The notes: generated by a model not told the origin, from the sequence alone. A stretch of DNA of 64,000 nucleotides from Peptostreptococcaceae bacterium (GCA_902363255.1 CABIZO010000002.1:248001-312000); one strand, 5' to 3'; shown: positions 7,822-16,621, counted from the stretch's first letter. Translations and numbers: made by a program.

Positions 7822-9112
7822 ATTATTTAATAAATTATCATCTAAAAAAGATAGTAAGTATATTGAAATAAATAATACACCAAATAATTATGTGATTATA
7901 GGAGCAAGTGCAGCAGGAATAAACGCAGCTAAAGTTTTAAGAAAATTAAATCCAAAGTTCAGTATTACAGTTATATCAAAAGATGACAGAATATACTCTC
8001 GTTGTATGTTACACCATGTTATATCTGATCATAGAAGTGTAGAAAGTATTAATTTTGTAGATTCAGACTTTATGGAAAAAAATAATATACTATGGATAAA
8101 AAACAAAACAGTAAAAAGCATTGATACGGATAATAAAGTTGTAAAGTTAGATAAAGAAGATATAGTATATGATAAATTACTAATAGCGACAGGGGCAAAA
8201 TCTTTTGTACCACCTATAAAAAATATAAAAGAAGGAAATAATATATACTCTCTTAGAGATATTGAAGATGTATATAATATAAAAGAAAAAATTAAAAATA
8301 GTAAAAAGGTTGCCATAATAGGAGCAGGGCTTATAGGAATAGATGCACTTACTTCACTTTTAGATATGGGGACTTTAGAAGTGTCTTTGATTTATCCAAA
8401 TGATTATATACTAGATTTACAGCTTGATGAATATTCAGCTAAAGTGTATGAAAGTAAATTTATAGAAAATGGAGCTAAATTATATCCTTCTTTACCAGTA
8501 AATCAAATTGTATTAGATGATAATAAAAATGTAAAAGGTGTTGAATTAGGAGATAATAGTATAGTTGAATGTGATTTGTTAATAGTTGCTACAGGTGTTA
8601 GACCTAATACAGAAATTGTTGCAAATACTAATATAGAAGATAATAGAGGGATAGTTATAAATGAAAAATGTGAAACTACAGTAGAAGATGTATACGCAGC
8701 AGGTGATGTAGTTGGGAAAAATGCCATATGGCCACTGGCTGTAAAACAAGGAATTGTAGCGGCATACAATATGGCTGGTTTTGAAAGAATTTTAGATGAT
8801 GAATTTACTTTTAAAAACAGTATGAACTTTGTGGGAATACCAACAGTTTCTTTAGGAATAGCTATACCACCAGATGGAACTTACGATGTAATTACTAGAT
8901 GTGATAAAGACGGATATAAAAAGTTTGTCATAAAAGATAATGTTATAACAGGATTTATAGCACAAGGAGATATTTCATATACAGGTCCTATTACTTATCT
9001 AATAAAACACAAGGTTGTAATACCTAACTTAAAGGAAAGAGTTTTTGACATTGGGTATGCTGATTTCTTCTCAATGAAAGAAAACGGAGAATTTGAATAT
9101 AATATAAACTAG
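7811..9112 (+). CDS. FAD/NAD(P)-dependent oxidoreductase linked to CO dehydrogenase
   Basis: ATG 7811 is six bases after AAGGAGGA, a better start than ATG 7805. The 433-aa protein is a pyridine-nucleotide disulfide-oxidoreductase-type flavoprotein: FAD-binding GASAAGINAAKVL near the N-terminus, ATGA(K) motif, a second Rossmann fold VAIIGAGLIGIDALTSL, and the C-terminal VYAAGDVVG that contacts FAD. A Cys (SRCMLHH) sits near the flavin as in NADH oxidase/rubredoxin reductase relatives. Given its overlap with the CooF-like gene, its likely job is to reduce NAD(P)+ with electrons from CO, or the reverse. Direction and partner are inferred. Confidence 0.85.
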   Translation: MLDKLFNKLSSKKDSKYIEINNTPNNYVIIGASAAGINAAKVLRKLNPKFSITVISKDDRIYSRCMLHHVISDHRSVESINFVDSDFMEKNNILWIKNKTVKSIDTDNKVVKLDKEDIVYDKLLIATGAKSFVPPIKNIKEGNNIYSLRDIEDVYNIKEKIKNSKKVAIIGAGLIGIDALTSLLDMGTLEVSLIYPNDYILDLQLDEYSAKVYESKFIENGAKLYPSLPVNQIVLDDNKNVKGVELGDNSIVECDLLIVATGVRPNTEIVANTNIEDNRGIVINEKCETTVEDVYAAGDVVGKNAIWPLAVKQGIVAAYNMAGFERILDDEFTFKNSMNFVGIPTVSLGIAIPPDGTYDVITRCDKDGYKKFVIKDNVITGFIAQGDISYTGPITYLIKHKVVIPNLKERVFDIGYADFFSMKENGEFEYNIN

Positions 9113-9118
9113 TAAGAG

Positions 9119-9177
9119 GGCATATGTGCATATACTTGTACATATGCCTAATTTATATATATAGATATATATAAATT
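9119..9177. repeat. Two adjacent perfect palindromes
   Basis: GGCATATGT (9119-9127) pairs with ACATATGCC (9140-9148). Directly after it a 28-bp AT palindrome spans 9150-9177 with 13-bp arms and an AG centre. The first may end the cooS transcript, although no T run follows; the second could be a cruciform or operator before the phosphorylase gene. Confidence 0.5.
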
Positions 9178-9273
9178 AAAACTGTATTGAAAGAATAAAA
9201 TAAAATTGTTAAAATATAATTTAGGCAATTTGTAAAAAATAACCTATATAAATATTTAGCATGAGGTGAAATA

Positions 9274-10095
9274 ATGAAAAATCTATATGATAGAATTGAA
9301 GAAACAGCAAGTTACATAAAAACTAAAACAGATGTAGAACCTACTATAGGGTTAATATTAGGTTCAGGTCTTGGAGTTTTAGCAGATGAAATAGAAAATC
9401 CTATAAAAATAAAATATAATGAAATACCAAACTTCCCTGTATCTACAGTAGAAGGTCATGAGGGACAATTAGTTATAGGGAATTTACAAGGAAAAACTGT
9501 TGTAGCAATGCAAGGAAGATTCCATTACTATGAAGGATACTCAATGGAAATGATAACTTTTCCAGTAAGAGTAATGAAAGCATTAGGTGTGGAAACTATT
9601 TTTGTTACTAATGCAGCAGGTGGAGCAAATAAAGATTTCAAACCAGGAGATTTAATGATAATAACAGATCATATTAATTTATCTGGAAATAATCCTTTAA
9701 TAGGGCCAAATGATAATAGAATAGGAACAAGATTCCCAGATATGTCAGCAGCATATACAAAAGAATATGTGGAACTAGCAAAAAAATGCGCAGAAAAATT
9801 AAACATAACAGTTCAAGAAGGAGTTTATGCTTTCTTCTCAGGTCCAACTTATGAAACTCCGGCTGAAGTAAAAATGGCAAGAATATTAGGTGCAGATGCA
9901 GTGGGTATGTCAACAGCTCCAGAAGTTATAATTGCATCACATAGCCAACTTAAAGTTGTAGGAATTTCTTGTATAACAAATATGGCAGCGGGAATACTTG
10001 ATCAACCTCTAAATCATGAAGAAGTTATAGAAACTACTCAGAAAGTAAAATCAGAGTTTTTATCATTAGTTAAAACTATAGTAAGTGAATTATAG
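9274..10095 (+). CDS. Purine nucleoside phosphorylase (trimeric, PNP-II type)
   Basis: A 273-aa cytosolic enzyme that splits purine nucleosides with phosphate into base and ribose-1-phosphate. Family signatures are clear: ILGSGLGVLADEI (phosphate loop), PVSTVEGHEGQLVIG, the YYEGYSMEMITFPVRVMKALG segment, NAAGG, GPTYETPAEVKMARILGADAVGMSTAPE, and SCITNMAAGI. The length is normal for the inosine/guanosine-specific low-molecular-weight class. GAGGTG precedes the ATG and a good terminator follows. It is a single-gene unit; a nucleoside transporter (19.8 kb) and a nucleoside-binding lipoprotein (53.4 kb) in this window could feed it. Confidence 0.93.
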   Translation: MKNLYDRIEETASYIKTKTDVEPTIGLILGSGLGVLADEIENPIKIKYNEIPNFPVSTVEGHEGQLVIGNLQGKTVVAMQGRFHYYEGYSMEMITFPVRVMKALGVETIFVTNAAGGANKDFKPGDLMIITDHINLSGNNPLIGPNDNRIGTRFPDMSAAYTKEYVELAKKCAEKLNITVQEGVYAFFSGPTYETPAEVKMARILGADAVGMSTAPEVIIASHSQLKVVGISCITNMAAGILDQPLNHEEVIETTQKVKSEFLSLVKTIVSEL

Positions 10096-10104
10096 TAAAT
10101 TTTT

Positions 10105-10135
10105 ATAGACATACATATTGTATGTCTATTTTTTA
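10105..10135 (+). terminator. Intrinsic terminator after the phosphorylase gene
   Basis: Ten-bp stem ATAGACATAC / GTATGTCTAT followed by six T. Confidence 0.85.
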
Positions 10136-10219
10136 TTGATTCATTTACAATAGTAAAAAAGTGTATACTATTGATAAATATATTTTTAATTTTTGCATTA
10201 AAATAAAGTTAGTGGTTAA

Positions 10220-10225
10220 TATAAT
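10220..10225 (+). promoter_or_regulatory. Candidate -10 box for the structured leader RNA
   Basis: TATAAT at 10220-10225 would place the transcript start near 10232, exactly where the first hairpin of the leader begins. No good -35 box was found. Confidence 0.4.
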
Positions 10226-10230
10226 AGTAA

Positions 10231-10406
10231 TAGTTGATTAAATACCAACTAAATCTCAAACTAACTAGGTAAAAGCTAGCATTGTCTAACCTTTTGATAG
10301 TATTACATGGTTTGAGAAATATAAGTCAAAAGCTTAGGCTATCACCTATGTCTTTTGCGAAAAGCTCTAGATTTGATAGTTTATATTTCAATCTAGAGCT
10401 TTTTTA
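10231..10406 (+). ncRNA. Structured leader or small RNA ending in an intrinsic terminator
   Basis: The 342-base gap before the YhaM-like gene holds a folded RNA: hairpin TAGTTG/CAACTA (10231-10251); an 8-bp closing stem TCTCAAAC (10254-10261) / GTTTGAGA (10310-10317) around a small hairpin near 10265-10279; a stem built from CAAAAG..TAGG / CCTA..CTTTTG (about 10328-10357); then a 13-bp terminator hairpin (10361-10373 / 10390-10402) with a T run. The terminator ends only about 30 bases before the downstream ATG, as in attenuators and riboswitches. It matches none of the riboswitch consensus sequences I know, so it could also be a free-standing small RNA. Confidence 0.55.
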
Positions 10407-10437
10407 ATGACTAATTTTATAATCGAGGAGAAAGATC

Positions 10438-11328
10438 ATGTCAGAAAAAACGTATCTTAAAGATTTAAAAGATGGTAGTGTAAAAATTTCTCTTATGGTA
10501 AATAAGAAGTTATATAAAGGAAATAAGATGCTTTATTTATTAAGCGATAAAAGTGGATATATAAATGCTAAAGTCCCTGTAAAGGTAAAACTAGAACCAG
10601 GACAAGTTGTTGAAATTGAAGGTGTGAAAGACTATGTTTTAGATGTTTTTCAAGTTGAAACAATTGAAAATTATGATGTTAATGATTATCTTGCTACAGT
10701 TAATAGAGATATAGAAGAAATAATGGAAGATATAGAAGAAATAAGTAAGGAGTGTATAACATCTCCTGAAGGGAAAATACTAGATGACTATTTCTTTAAG
10801 AATGAAGAATTTTTAGAAAAATTCAAACGAGGAATTGGTGGAGTTAGTATGCACCATAATTATATTGGAGGATTAGCAGAACATACTTTAGGTGTAATGT
10901 ATTTGACAAAAATATTATGTGATATATATGATTGTAGAAGAAGAGAAATTGCAGTTTTAAGTGCTAAACTTCATGATATAGGTAAAATTTATGAAATGGA
11001 CTATAGTGGTCCTTTTAAATATACCTTAGAAGGAGAGCTTGAAGGTCATATAGTTATTGGTGTACAAATGATTGATAGGGCAATTGTAGATTTAGGAATT
11101 CCTTTTAGTGAAGATTTTGTTAGAAGGATAAAAGGATGTATAATTCAACATCATGGTAAATTAGAATATGGATCTCCTAAGAAAGCTAATATGGAGGAAT
11201 CTATAATATTAAATTTTGCAGACAATGTTGATGCCACTTTAAATAAAATTAATCAAATAAAAGAAGAAACAAAAGAAGATACTTGGTCTGTGTATGATAA
11301 GAAAATGGAAACTAAACTTTATTTATAA
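10438..11328 (+). CDS. YhaM-like 3'-5' exoribonuclease (OB fold + HD domain)
   Basis: The 296-aa protein has an N-terminal OB-fold nucleic-acid-binding domain (about residues 10-85, DGSVKISLMVNKKLYKGNKMLYLL...SDKSGYINAKV) and an HD phosphohydrolase domain with MHHNYIGGLAEHT, AKLHDIGK and IQHHGK motifs supplying His/Asp metal ligands. This is the architecture of Bacillus YhaM and staphylococcal Cbf1, which trim RNA and single-stranded DNA from the 3' end. GAGGAGAAAG precedes the ATG. The gene sits just behind a terminator-bearing leader and may be controlled by it. Confidence 0.9.
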   Translation: MSEKTYLKDLKDGSVKISLMVNKKLYKGNKMLYLLSDKSGYINAKVPVKVKLEPGQVVEIEGVKDYVLDVFQVETIENYDVNDYLATVNRDIEEIMEDIEEISKECITSPEGKILDDYFFKNEEFLEKFKRGIGGVSMHHNYIGGLAEHTLGVMYLTKILCDIYDCRRREIAVLSAKLHDIGKIYEMDYSGPFKYTLEGELEGHIVIGVQMIDRAIVDLGIPFSEDFVRRIKGCIIQHHGKLEYGSPKKANMEESIILNFADNVDATLNKINQIKEETKEDTWSVYDKKMETKLYL

Positions 11329-11357
11329 TTAGTAAATATTAAACAAGGGGAATGAAA

Positions 11358-12128
11358 ATGAGAAATAATAAAATGACAAGAGTTGGGATATCTTCATTAT
11401 TATTTAATATAAACGAAGTTTTGGAGATATGTAATAACAATGAAGAAATAAGCCATATAGAAATAGGTATTGATAATATATCAGATTGTAAATTATTAAA
11501 AAAATATGAAAAGGATATAAAAGAACTTGGTTTAAGTGTGGGCATTCATCTACCTATGGAGTTAAATCCATGTGAAGATATTATCTATATTAAAGAGAAG
11601 TGGATAGAGTATATTAATATTTTAGAAGAAGAGTTGAAGTTTTTAAATATATCTTATTTTAATATGCATTTAGGATATGTTTTGACAAATAGATTAATAA
11701 AAAACAAAGAAAAATATTTAAATAATATAATAGACTTTTTTAATAAACTATCGTTAAAGAATAATAATTCGTTTATTACATTAGAAAATACCTATACTAA
11801 AGGAGGAGATTTATCTAATGTAGGTAGCAATGTTGAAGATTTTATATATATTTTTGAACATAATAAAGAATTAAAGTTTTGTTTTGATAGTGGACATAAT
11901 TTGATCTGTAAAAGTGATTATGAACTATTAAAAAATAAAACAAAAGTAATACATCTTAGCGATAATAATACAATAGAAGATGAACATTTAGGAATACTTA
12001 TGGGAACTCTAACTTGTGAAGATGTAAAAAATATTTTATCTTTAGATCCTGAGTTCTTAGTATTAGAAATGAACCTAAATCATATAGAAGAATCCTTAAA
12101 TAATATAAAGAAATACTATCATAAATAA
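11358..12128 (+). CDS. Xylose-isomerase-like TIM-barrel protein
   Basis: ATG 11358 is preferred over 11352, which lies one base from AAGGGG. The 256-aa product looks like the sugar phosphate isomerase/epimerase (AP endonuclease family 2) TIM barrel: GIHLPMEL, NMHLGYV, ITLENTYT, FCFDSGHN, VIHLSDNN and LVLEMN are spaced like the metal-binding strands, with His, Glu, Asp, His and Glu available as ligands. Substrate unknown. It starts 29 bases after the YhaM-like gene and precedes the folate genes, so it may be co-transcribed with either. Confidence 0.75.
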   Translation: MRNNKMTRVGISSLLFNINEVLEICNNNEEISHIEIGIDNISDCKLLKKYEKDIKELGLSVGIHLPMELNPCEDIIYIKEKWIEYINILEEELKFLNISYFNMHLGYVLTNRLIKNKEKYLNNIIDFFNKLSLKNNNSFITLENTYTKGGDLSNVGSNVEDFIYIFEHNKELKFCFDSGHNLICKSDYELLKNKTKVIHLSDNNTIEDEHLGILMGTLTCEDVKNILSLDPEFLVLEMNLNHIEESLNNIKKYYHK

Positions 12129-12191
12129 AAAAAATTTCATATTATTGACAAAAACATATCAAAAAGATACTCTTACTCCTAGGAGGGGTAT

Positions 12192-12860
12192 ATGAATAAT
12201 AATGTTTATAATACTTTTGTGAATGTGATAGAAAATTTAAAAAATAATAAAAATGTTAAATCTATCATTCATATAGGTTCAAGTAAAGATAAAATATATG
12301 AAAGTGATTGCGAAGTAAATGATATAGATTTATTTATTATTGTGGAGAATCAAGAAAAAGCTCAAGTTAGGATAATTGAAATGATAGATGAAATCGAGTT
12401 TGATTTTAACTATATTTCTATAGAAGGATGTAATGATTTTATTGAAAATAAAGCTTATTTTTTTCTACAGATAAAAGATGGGAAATTATTATATGATGAA
12501 AATGATTTAGGAAAAGGAATTATGTTATTATGTGAAGAAAAATATAATGAAGGACCGACAAAATTATCTTTAGAAGAAAAACAATTTCGAGCAGAACAAT
12601 TACTTTCAGATATTTCAAGATTAAAAAACAAAGAGGAATATGAAGCTTTTGAATATAATTTTTTAATATATACATATTTAAATAAAGTAATAAAAATGTA
12701 CTATATAATTAATGATATTTGGTTACCAAAAGACAAAAAATTGCTTAAAAATTTAAAAATTCAAGAACCTACATTATATAAATTAGTATGTGGTGTTACT
12801 GGATTTGATAAATATAAAAAAATTATAAAAGTAACAGATTATATTTTTAGAAATTTATAA
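12192..12860 (+). CDS. Nucleotidyltransferase-like protein
   Basis: The 222-aa protein begins with a polymerase-beta-type nucleotidyltransferase core: HIGSSKDKIYESD followed by NDIDLFIIV gives the GS...DxD metal motif (about residues 28-48), then EFDFNYISIEG with a third acidic residue. The rest is helical and resembles substrate-binding helices of the MNT/KNT type. AGGAGGGG lies close before the ATG. Substrate (nucleotide transfer to protein, tRNA or small molecule) cannot be told. It ends 14 bases before folE, hinting at co-transcription with the folate genes. Confidence 0.65.
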   Translation: MNNNVYNTFVNVIENLKNNKNVKSIIHIGSSKDKIYESDCEVNDIDLFIIVENQEKAQVRIIEMIDEIEFDFNYISIEGCNDFIENKAYFFLQIKDGKLLYDENDLGKGIMLLCEEKYNEGPTKLSLEEKQFRAEQLLSDISRLKNKEEYEAFEYNFLIYTYLNKVIKMYYIINDIWLPKDKKLLKNLKIQEPTLYKLVCGVTGFDKYKKIIKVTDYIFRNL

Positions 12861-12874
12861 TTGGGAGGATAAAA

Positions 12875-13456
12875 ATGGGGGAAAAAAGAACAGTTGACAA
12901 AGCTGCTATAGAGAAGGCAGTTAGAGACATATTAGTAGCCATAGGAGAAAATCCAGATAGAGAAGGATTAATAGGAACACCAGATAGAGTGGCAAGAATG
13001 TATGAAGAAATATTTAGTGGACTTCATGAAGATCCAAGAGAACATCTAAAAGTTCTATTCAAAAATGAAAACCATGAGGAAATGGTAGTAGTAAAAGACA
13101 TACCTTTTTATTCAAGCTGCGAACATCACCTAGTACCTTTCTTTGGAAAAGCACATGTTGTATATGTACCAAAGGATGGTAGACTTACAGGGCTATCTAA
13201 ATTAGCAAGAGTAATAGAGACTTTTGCCAGAAGACCTCAATTACAAGAAAGAATTACAAAAGAAACTGCTAATATTATCATGGAAGAATTAGAACCATAT
13301 GGAGTAATGGTTGTAGTAGAAGCTGAGCATATGTGTATGACAATGCGTGGTGTTAAAAAACCAGGTAGTAAAACAGTAACTTCTGCAGTTAGAGGAATTT
13401 TTGAAACAGATGCCTTAGCTAGAAGTGAAGCTATGAGCTTAATTAAATTTGATTAA
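12875..13456 (+). CDS. folE: GTP cyclohydrolase I
   Basis: Converts GTP to dihydroneopterin triphosphate, the first folate step. The 193-aa protein has SSCEHHLVPFFGKAHVVYVP (zinc ligand Cys and catalytic His), the GLSKLARVIETFARRPQLQERIT block, and AEHMCMTMRGVKKPGS with the second zinc Cys. The length is normal for the type IA enzyme. GGGAGG precedes the ATG. It is first in the folE-folP-folB-folK order, with 21 bases to folP. Confidence 0.96.
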   Translation: MGEKRTVDKAAIEKAVRDILVAIGENPDREGLIGTPDRVARMYEEIFSGLHEDPREHLKVLFKNENHEEMVVVKDIPFYSSCEHHLVPFFGKAHVVYVPKDGRLTGLSKLARVIETFARRPQLQERITKETANIIMEELEPYGVMVVVEAEHMCMTMRGVKKPGSKTVTSAVRGIFETDALARSEAMSLIKFD

Positions 13457-13477
13457 TAATATGTGGGGAGAATATTT

Positions 13478-14269
13478 ATGTTTGAGTATGGGAAAAAAAC
13501 TTACATAATGGGAATTTTAAATGTAACTCCAGATAGTTTTTCAGATGGAGGTAACTATACAAATATAGAAATAGCAGTAAAACATGCTAAGGAAATGATT
13601 GATGATGGAGCAGATATAATAGACGTAGGAGGAGAATCTACTAGACCCGGTCACAAGTTTGTTTCAGCTGAAGAAGAAATAAGTAGAATATCTCCTGTTA
13701 TAAAAATTCTCAAAGAAAATATTGATGTACCAATATCTATAGATACTTATAAATCTCAAGTAGCAGAAGAAGCATTAAAACTTGGAGTTGATATGGTTAA
13801 TGATGTTTGGGGATTAACTTATGATGAAGATATGGCTGATGTTATTGGTAAGTACGATGCTTCTGTTTGTATAATGCACAATCAAGAAGGAACTGAATAT
13901 GAAAAAGATATAATAGAGAGTATAAAAGAATTTTTAGAAAATAGTATTGAAAAAGCCTTAAAAGCAGGAGTTAAGAAAGAAAAAATAGTTTTAGATCCAG
14001 GAATAGGCTTTGGAAAAACTTTTGAACAAAATTTAGAAGTATTAAAAAGATTAAATGAGCTTAAAACTTTAGGATATCCAATTTTACTTGGAACTTCGAG
14101 AAAGTCAGTTTTAGGAAATATAGTAGGAGGGGAGCCTAAAGAAAGAGTTGAAGCAACTGTGGCAACTACAGTTTGTGGAATAAGAGATGGAGTAGAGATA
14201 GTTAGAGTACATGATGTAAAAGAAAATTTACAAGCTGCAAAAATAGCAGATAAACTATATAGAGGTTAA
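13478..14269 (+). CDS. folP: Dihydropteroate synthase
   Basis: The ATG at 13478 follows TGGGGAG; a longer frame from 13463 would start inside that RBS. The 263-aa TIM barrel joins dihydropterin pyrophosphate to p-aminobenzoate. The motifs are GILNVTPDSFSDGG, DVGGESTRPGH, SIDTYKSQVAEEAL, NDVWG, LDPGIGFGKTFEQN, LLGTSRKSVLG and RVHDVKE, all complete. It lies between folE and folB and abuts folB by two bases. Confidence 0.96.
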   Translation: MFEYGKKTYIMGILNVTPDSFSDGGNYTNIEIAVKHAKEMIDDGADIIDVGGESTRPGHKFVSAEEEISRISPVIKILKENIDVPISIDTYKSQVAEEALKLGVDMVNDVWGLTYDEDMADVIGKYDASVCIMHNQEGTEYEKDIIESIKEFLENSIEKALKAGVKKEKIVLDPGIGFGKTFEQNLEVLKRLNELKTLGYPILLGTSRKSVLGNIVGGEPKERVEATVATTVCGIRDGVEIVRVHDVKENLQAAKIADKLYRG

Positions 14270-14271
14270 TT

Positions 14272-14637
14272 ATGGATAAAATAATTTTAAGTAACTTAGG
14301 TTTTTATGCATATCATGGTGTTTTAGACGCTGAAAAAGTTTTAGGCCAAAAGTTTTTTATAGATGCTGAACTTTATCTTGATACAAAAGAGGCTGGAAAA
14401 ACTGATGATTTGACTAAATCTGTTAGTTATGCAGATATATATGAAATAATAAAAGATATAACAGAAAATAAAAGATTTGATTTAATAGAAGCTTTAGCTG
14501 AGACAATTGCAAAAGAAGTTTTAGAAAGTTATAGCATGATTAAATCTATTATGGTTAGAGTAAAAAAGCCAGAAGCACCTGTAAGTGGAATTTTTGATTA
14601 TTTCGCAGTGGAAATTAGGAGAGATAGAGATGAATAA
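14272..14637 (+). CDS. folB: Dihydroneopterin aldolase
   Basis: A 121-aa enzyme converting dihydroneopterin to hydroxymethyl-dihydropterin. Recognised by LSNLGFYAYHGVLDAEKVLGQKFFIDAELYLD at the N-terminus, SVSYADIYEII in the middle and the late VRVKKPEAPVSGIFDYFAVEI block. Its end overlaps the folK start by eight bases, so translation is probably coupled. Confidence 0.95.
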   Translation: MDKIILSNLGFYAYHGVLDAEKVLGQKFFIDAELYLDTKEAGKTDDLTKSVSYADIYEIIKDITENKRFDLIEALAETIAKEVLESYSMIKSIMVRVKKPEAPVSGIFDYFAVEIRRDRDE

Positions 14638-15124
14638 AGCTTATTTAGGTCTGGGAACTAATATGGGAGATAGAGAAAATTATTTAAGACAAGCATGCGA
14701 AATAATTAGAGAACATAGTCAAATTAATCTTTTAAAAATTTCACATGTATATGAAACAAAGGCGTGGGGCTATACGGATCAAGCTGATTTCTTAAATATA
14801 TGTGTAGAAATAGAAACAACGCTATCTCCAATGGAATTGTTAGAAGTTTGTCATCTTATAGAAGAAGAATTGAATCGAGTAAGAATAATACGATGGGGAC
14901 CTAGAACTATAGATGTAGATATTTTGTTTTTTGATAATATAATAAGCAAAGAGGAAATATTAACTTTACCTCATCCTAGAATAAAAGAAAGAGCTTTTGT
15001 ATTAATTCCTCTAATGGATTTAAATGAAGACTTAATTATTGAAGATAGGTCTATATCTTACTATTTATCAAAGTTAAGCGAAGATGAGAAAAATGAAATT
15101 AGAAAAGTTAAAATTAATATTTAA
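14630..15124 (+). CDS. folK: 2-amino-4-hydroxy-6-hydroxymethyldihydropteridine pyrophosphokinase
   Basis: ATG 14630 overlaps folB and gives a 164-aa protein of normal length; the frame open from 14585 merely runs inside folB. Motifs: AYLGLGTNMGDRENYL, YETKAWGYTDQADFLN, RWGPRTIDVDILFFDN (Mg-binding Asp pair) and LPHPRIKERAFVLIPL. It transfers pyrophosphate from ATP to the pterin used by FolP. A strong terminator follows. Confidence 0.95.
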   Translation: MNKAYLGLGTNMGDRENYLRQACEIIREHSQINLLKISHVYETKAWGYTDQADFLNICVEIETTLSPMELLEVCHLIEEELNRVRIIRWGPRTIDVDILFFDNIISKEEILTLPHPRIKERAFVLIPLMDLNEDLIIEDRSISYYLSKLSEDEKNEIRKVKINI

Positions 15125-15175
15125 GTTTGATTTGATGTTATATAATTAATAAATATTTAAACTTGAATTAATAAT

Positions 15176-15218
15176 AAAGGTCTAATTTACATGTTATTTG
15201 TAAATTAGACCTTTTATA
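15176..15218 (+). terminator. Strong intrinsic terminator of the folate unit
   Basis: A perfect 16-bp stem (15176-15191 / 15199-15214), then TTTA. Confidence 0.8.
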
Positions 15219-15225
15219 TTTATTG

Positions 15226-15274
15226 TTGAACTTTAGATAATGTGGTGCTACAATCATCATAACCCCCTAGGGGG
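15226..15274 (+). promoter_or_regulatory. Sigma-A-type promoter with CsoR-type operator at the start site
   Basis: TTGAAC (15226-15231), a 17-base spacer, TACAAT (15249-15254). The perfect palindrome CCCCCTAGGGGG at 15263-15274 covers the expected transcription start. This G/C-tract palindrome is the hallmark of CsoR/RcnR-family operators, and a CsoR-family gene is second in the operon, so autoregulated repression is likely. Confidence 0.8.
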
Positions 15275-15292
15275 GATATGAGGAGGGGAATT

Positions 15293-16621
15293 ATGGCATA
15301 TTTAATTAAAAATAAAAATAACATAATTACTATTACTACCTTAGCGGTTCCTGTAATTGTAGAAAATATACTTCAAACATTACTTGGGACAGTTGATACT
15401 TATTTTGCTGGTCAAATTAATGACAATGCTATTGCAGCAATAGGAGTAACTAATTTAATCATGAATCTTTTTATTGTGTTTTTTACTGCTATTAGTATAG
15501 GAACAAGTGCAGTTGTTTCAAGAACTTTTGGAAGAGGAGAAATGGATAAGGTTAGAGAAGCTATAACTCAATCAATTTTTTTAGGTATTATAATTAGTTT
15601 AATATTAGGAGTAGTTAATGTACTATTTTATAAACCAATTCTAAGTATAAGTGGAGCAACATATGAGATTATAGATTTGACTAGACCATACTACTTAGTT
15701 GTTGCAGTTCCAATTATATTTCTATGTTTATCGCTAATTTTGTCTAGTTGTTTAAGAGCAACTAAAGATACAACAACACCAATGATTGCTTCAGCCTTTG
15801 CTAATATATTAAATATAATATTAAACATAATTTTTATAAAAATGAATTTTGGTATTGTTGGCTTAGCTTTAGCTACAACAATTTCAAGATTTATAAATAT
15901 GGCTATTTTACTAATTAAGTTAAAAATGAATAATATTCATATAAGATTTAATAAAGGAATATTAACAGGTGGAAAAGATACTTTAAAATCAATAATTAAA
16001 ATTGGAGCTCCTGCAGGAATGGAAAAATTAATTATGAGGTTGGGTCAATTATTTTATAATAGTATGATAATTTCTATTGGAGTATCAGAATATGTGGCTC
16101 ATAATATTGCAGGGAATATTGAAAGTTATACTTATATTCCAGCTTTAGGTTTTGGAGTAGCAACGGCTACCCTTGTAGGTATTACTTTAGGCGAAGGAAA
16201 TAGTGAAAAATCTAAAGAAATAGTATATTTAGCTGATATAATAACTACTATTTGTATGGTATTAATAGGAATACTACTATTTATATTTGCACCACAAATA
16301 GTAAAAATATTTACAGATACCAAAGAAGTGCAAATTATGGTTGTCAATGTATTAAGATTGATTGCGTTATTTCAATGCTTTATAGCTATAACACAAATAT
16401 TTACTAGTGCTTTGCAAGGTGCTGGAGATACCAAGTTCCCAATGTATACAACATTTATTGGTATCTGGGGGATAAGAGTTGGTATAGGTTATTTTTTAGG
16501 AGTAGTTATGAATTTGGGGTTATTTGGTGTATGGATAGCATATGCTCTTGATATTACTGTACGAGGGATTTTATTTATGGTAAGATTTAATCATGGTAGA
16601 TGGCAAAATATAACTATATAA
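15293..16621 (+). CDS. MATE-family efflux transporter (CsoR-linked)
   Basis: ATG 15293 is preceded by GAGGAGGGG; an in-frame ATG at 15278 lies before that RBS. The 442-aa product has about 12 membrane helices and MATE signatures (TLAVPVIVENILQTLLGTVDTYFAG, SGATYEIIDLTRPYY, LKIGAPAGMEK-like). It is clearly distinct from the MATE protein at 2.2 kb. It shares an operon with a CsoR-family repressor, which is unusual: CsoR partners are usually P-type ATPases, CopZ or sulfur-transfer proteins. The exported substrate may be a metal complex, a reactive sulfur or aldehyde species, or a drug. Confidence 0.88.
   Translation: MAYLIKNKNNIITITTLAVPVIVENILQTLLGTVDTYFAGQINDNAIAAIGVTNLIMNLFIVFFTAISIGTSAVVSRTFGRGEMDKVREAITQSIFLGIIISLILGVVNVLFYKPILSISGATYEIIDLTRPYYLVVAVPIIFLCLSLILSSCLRATKDTTTPMIASAFANILNIILNIIFIKMNFGIVGLALATTISRFINMAILLIKLKMNNIHIRFNKGILTGGKDTLKSIIKIGAPAGMEKLIMRLGQLFYNSMIISIGVSEYVAHNIAGNIESYTYIPALGFGVATATLVGITLGEGNSEKSKEIVYLADIITTICMVLIGILLFIFAPQIVKIFTDTKEVQIMVVNVLRLIALFQCFIAITQIFTSALQGAGDTKFPMYTTFIGIWGIRVGIGYFLGVVMNLGLFGVWIAYALDITVRGILFMVRFNHGRWQNITI

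Noticed and set aside
9178..9273. Purine riboswitch before the nucleoside phosphorylase gene
   Set aside because: The short AT-rich leader has no purine-aptamer core or terminator.
10231..10406. Assigning the structured RNA to a known class (6S, c-di-GMP, THF, purine or SAM riboswitch)
   Set aside because: None of the conserved core sequences of these classes could be found; 6S RNA would need one long bulged hairpin.
12146..12191. A strong promoter TTGACA directly before the nucleotidyltransferase gene
   Set aside because: The -35 is perfect, but candidate -10 boxes are poor (TACTCT, or GATACT with a 15-base spacer) and would place the start almost on the RBS.
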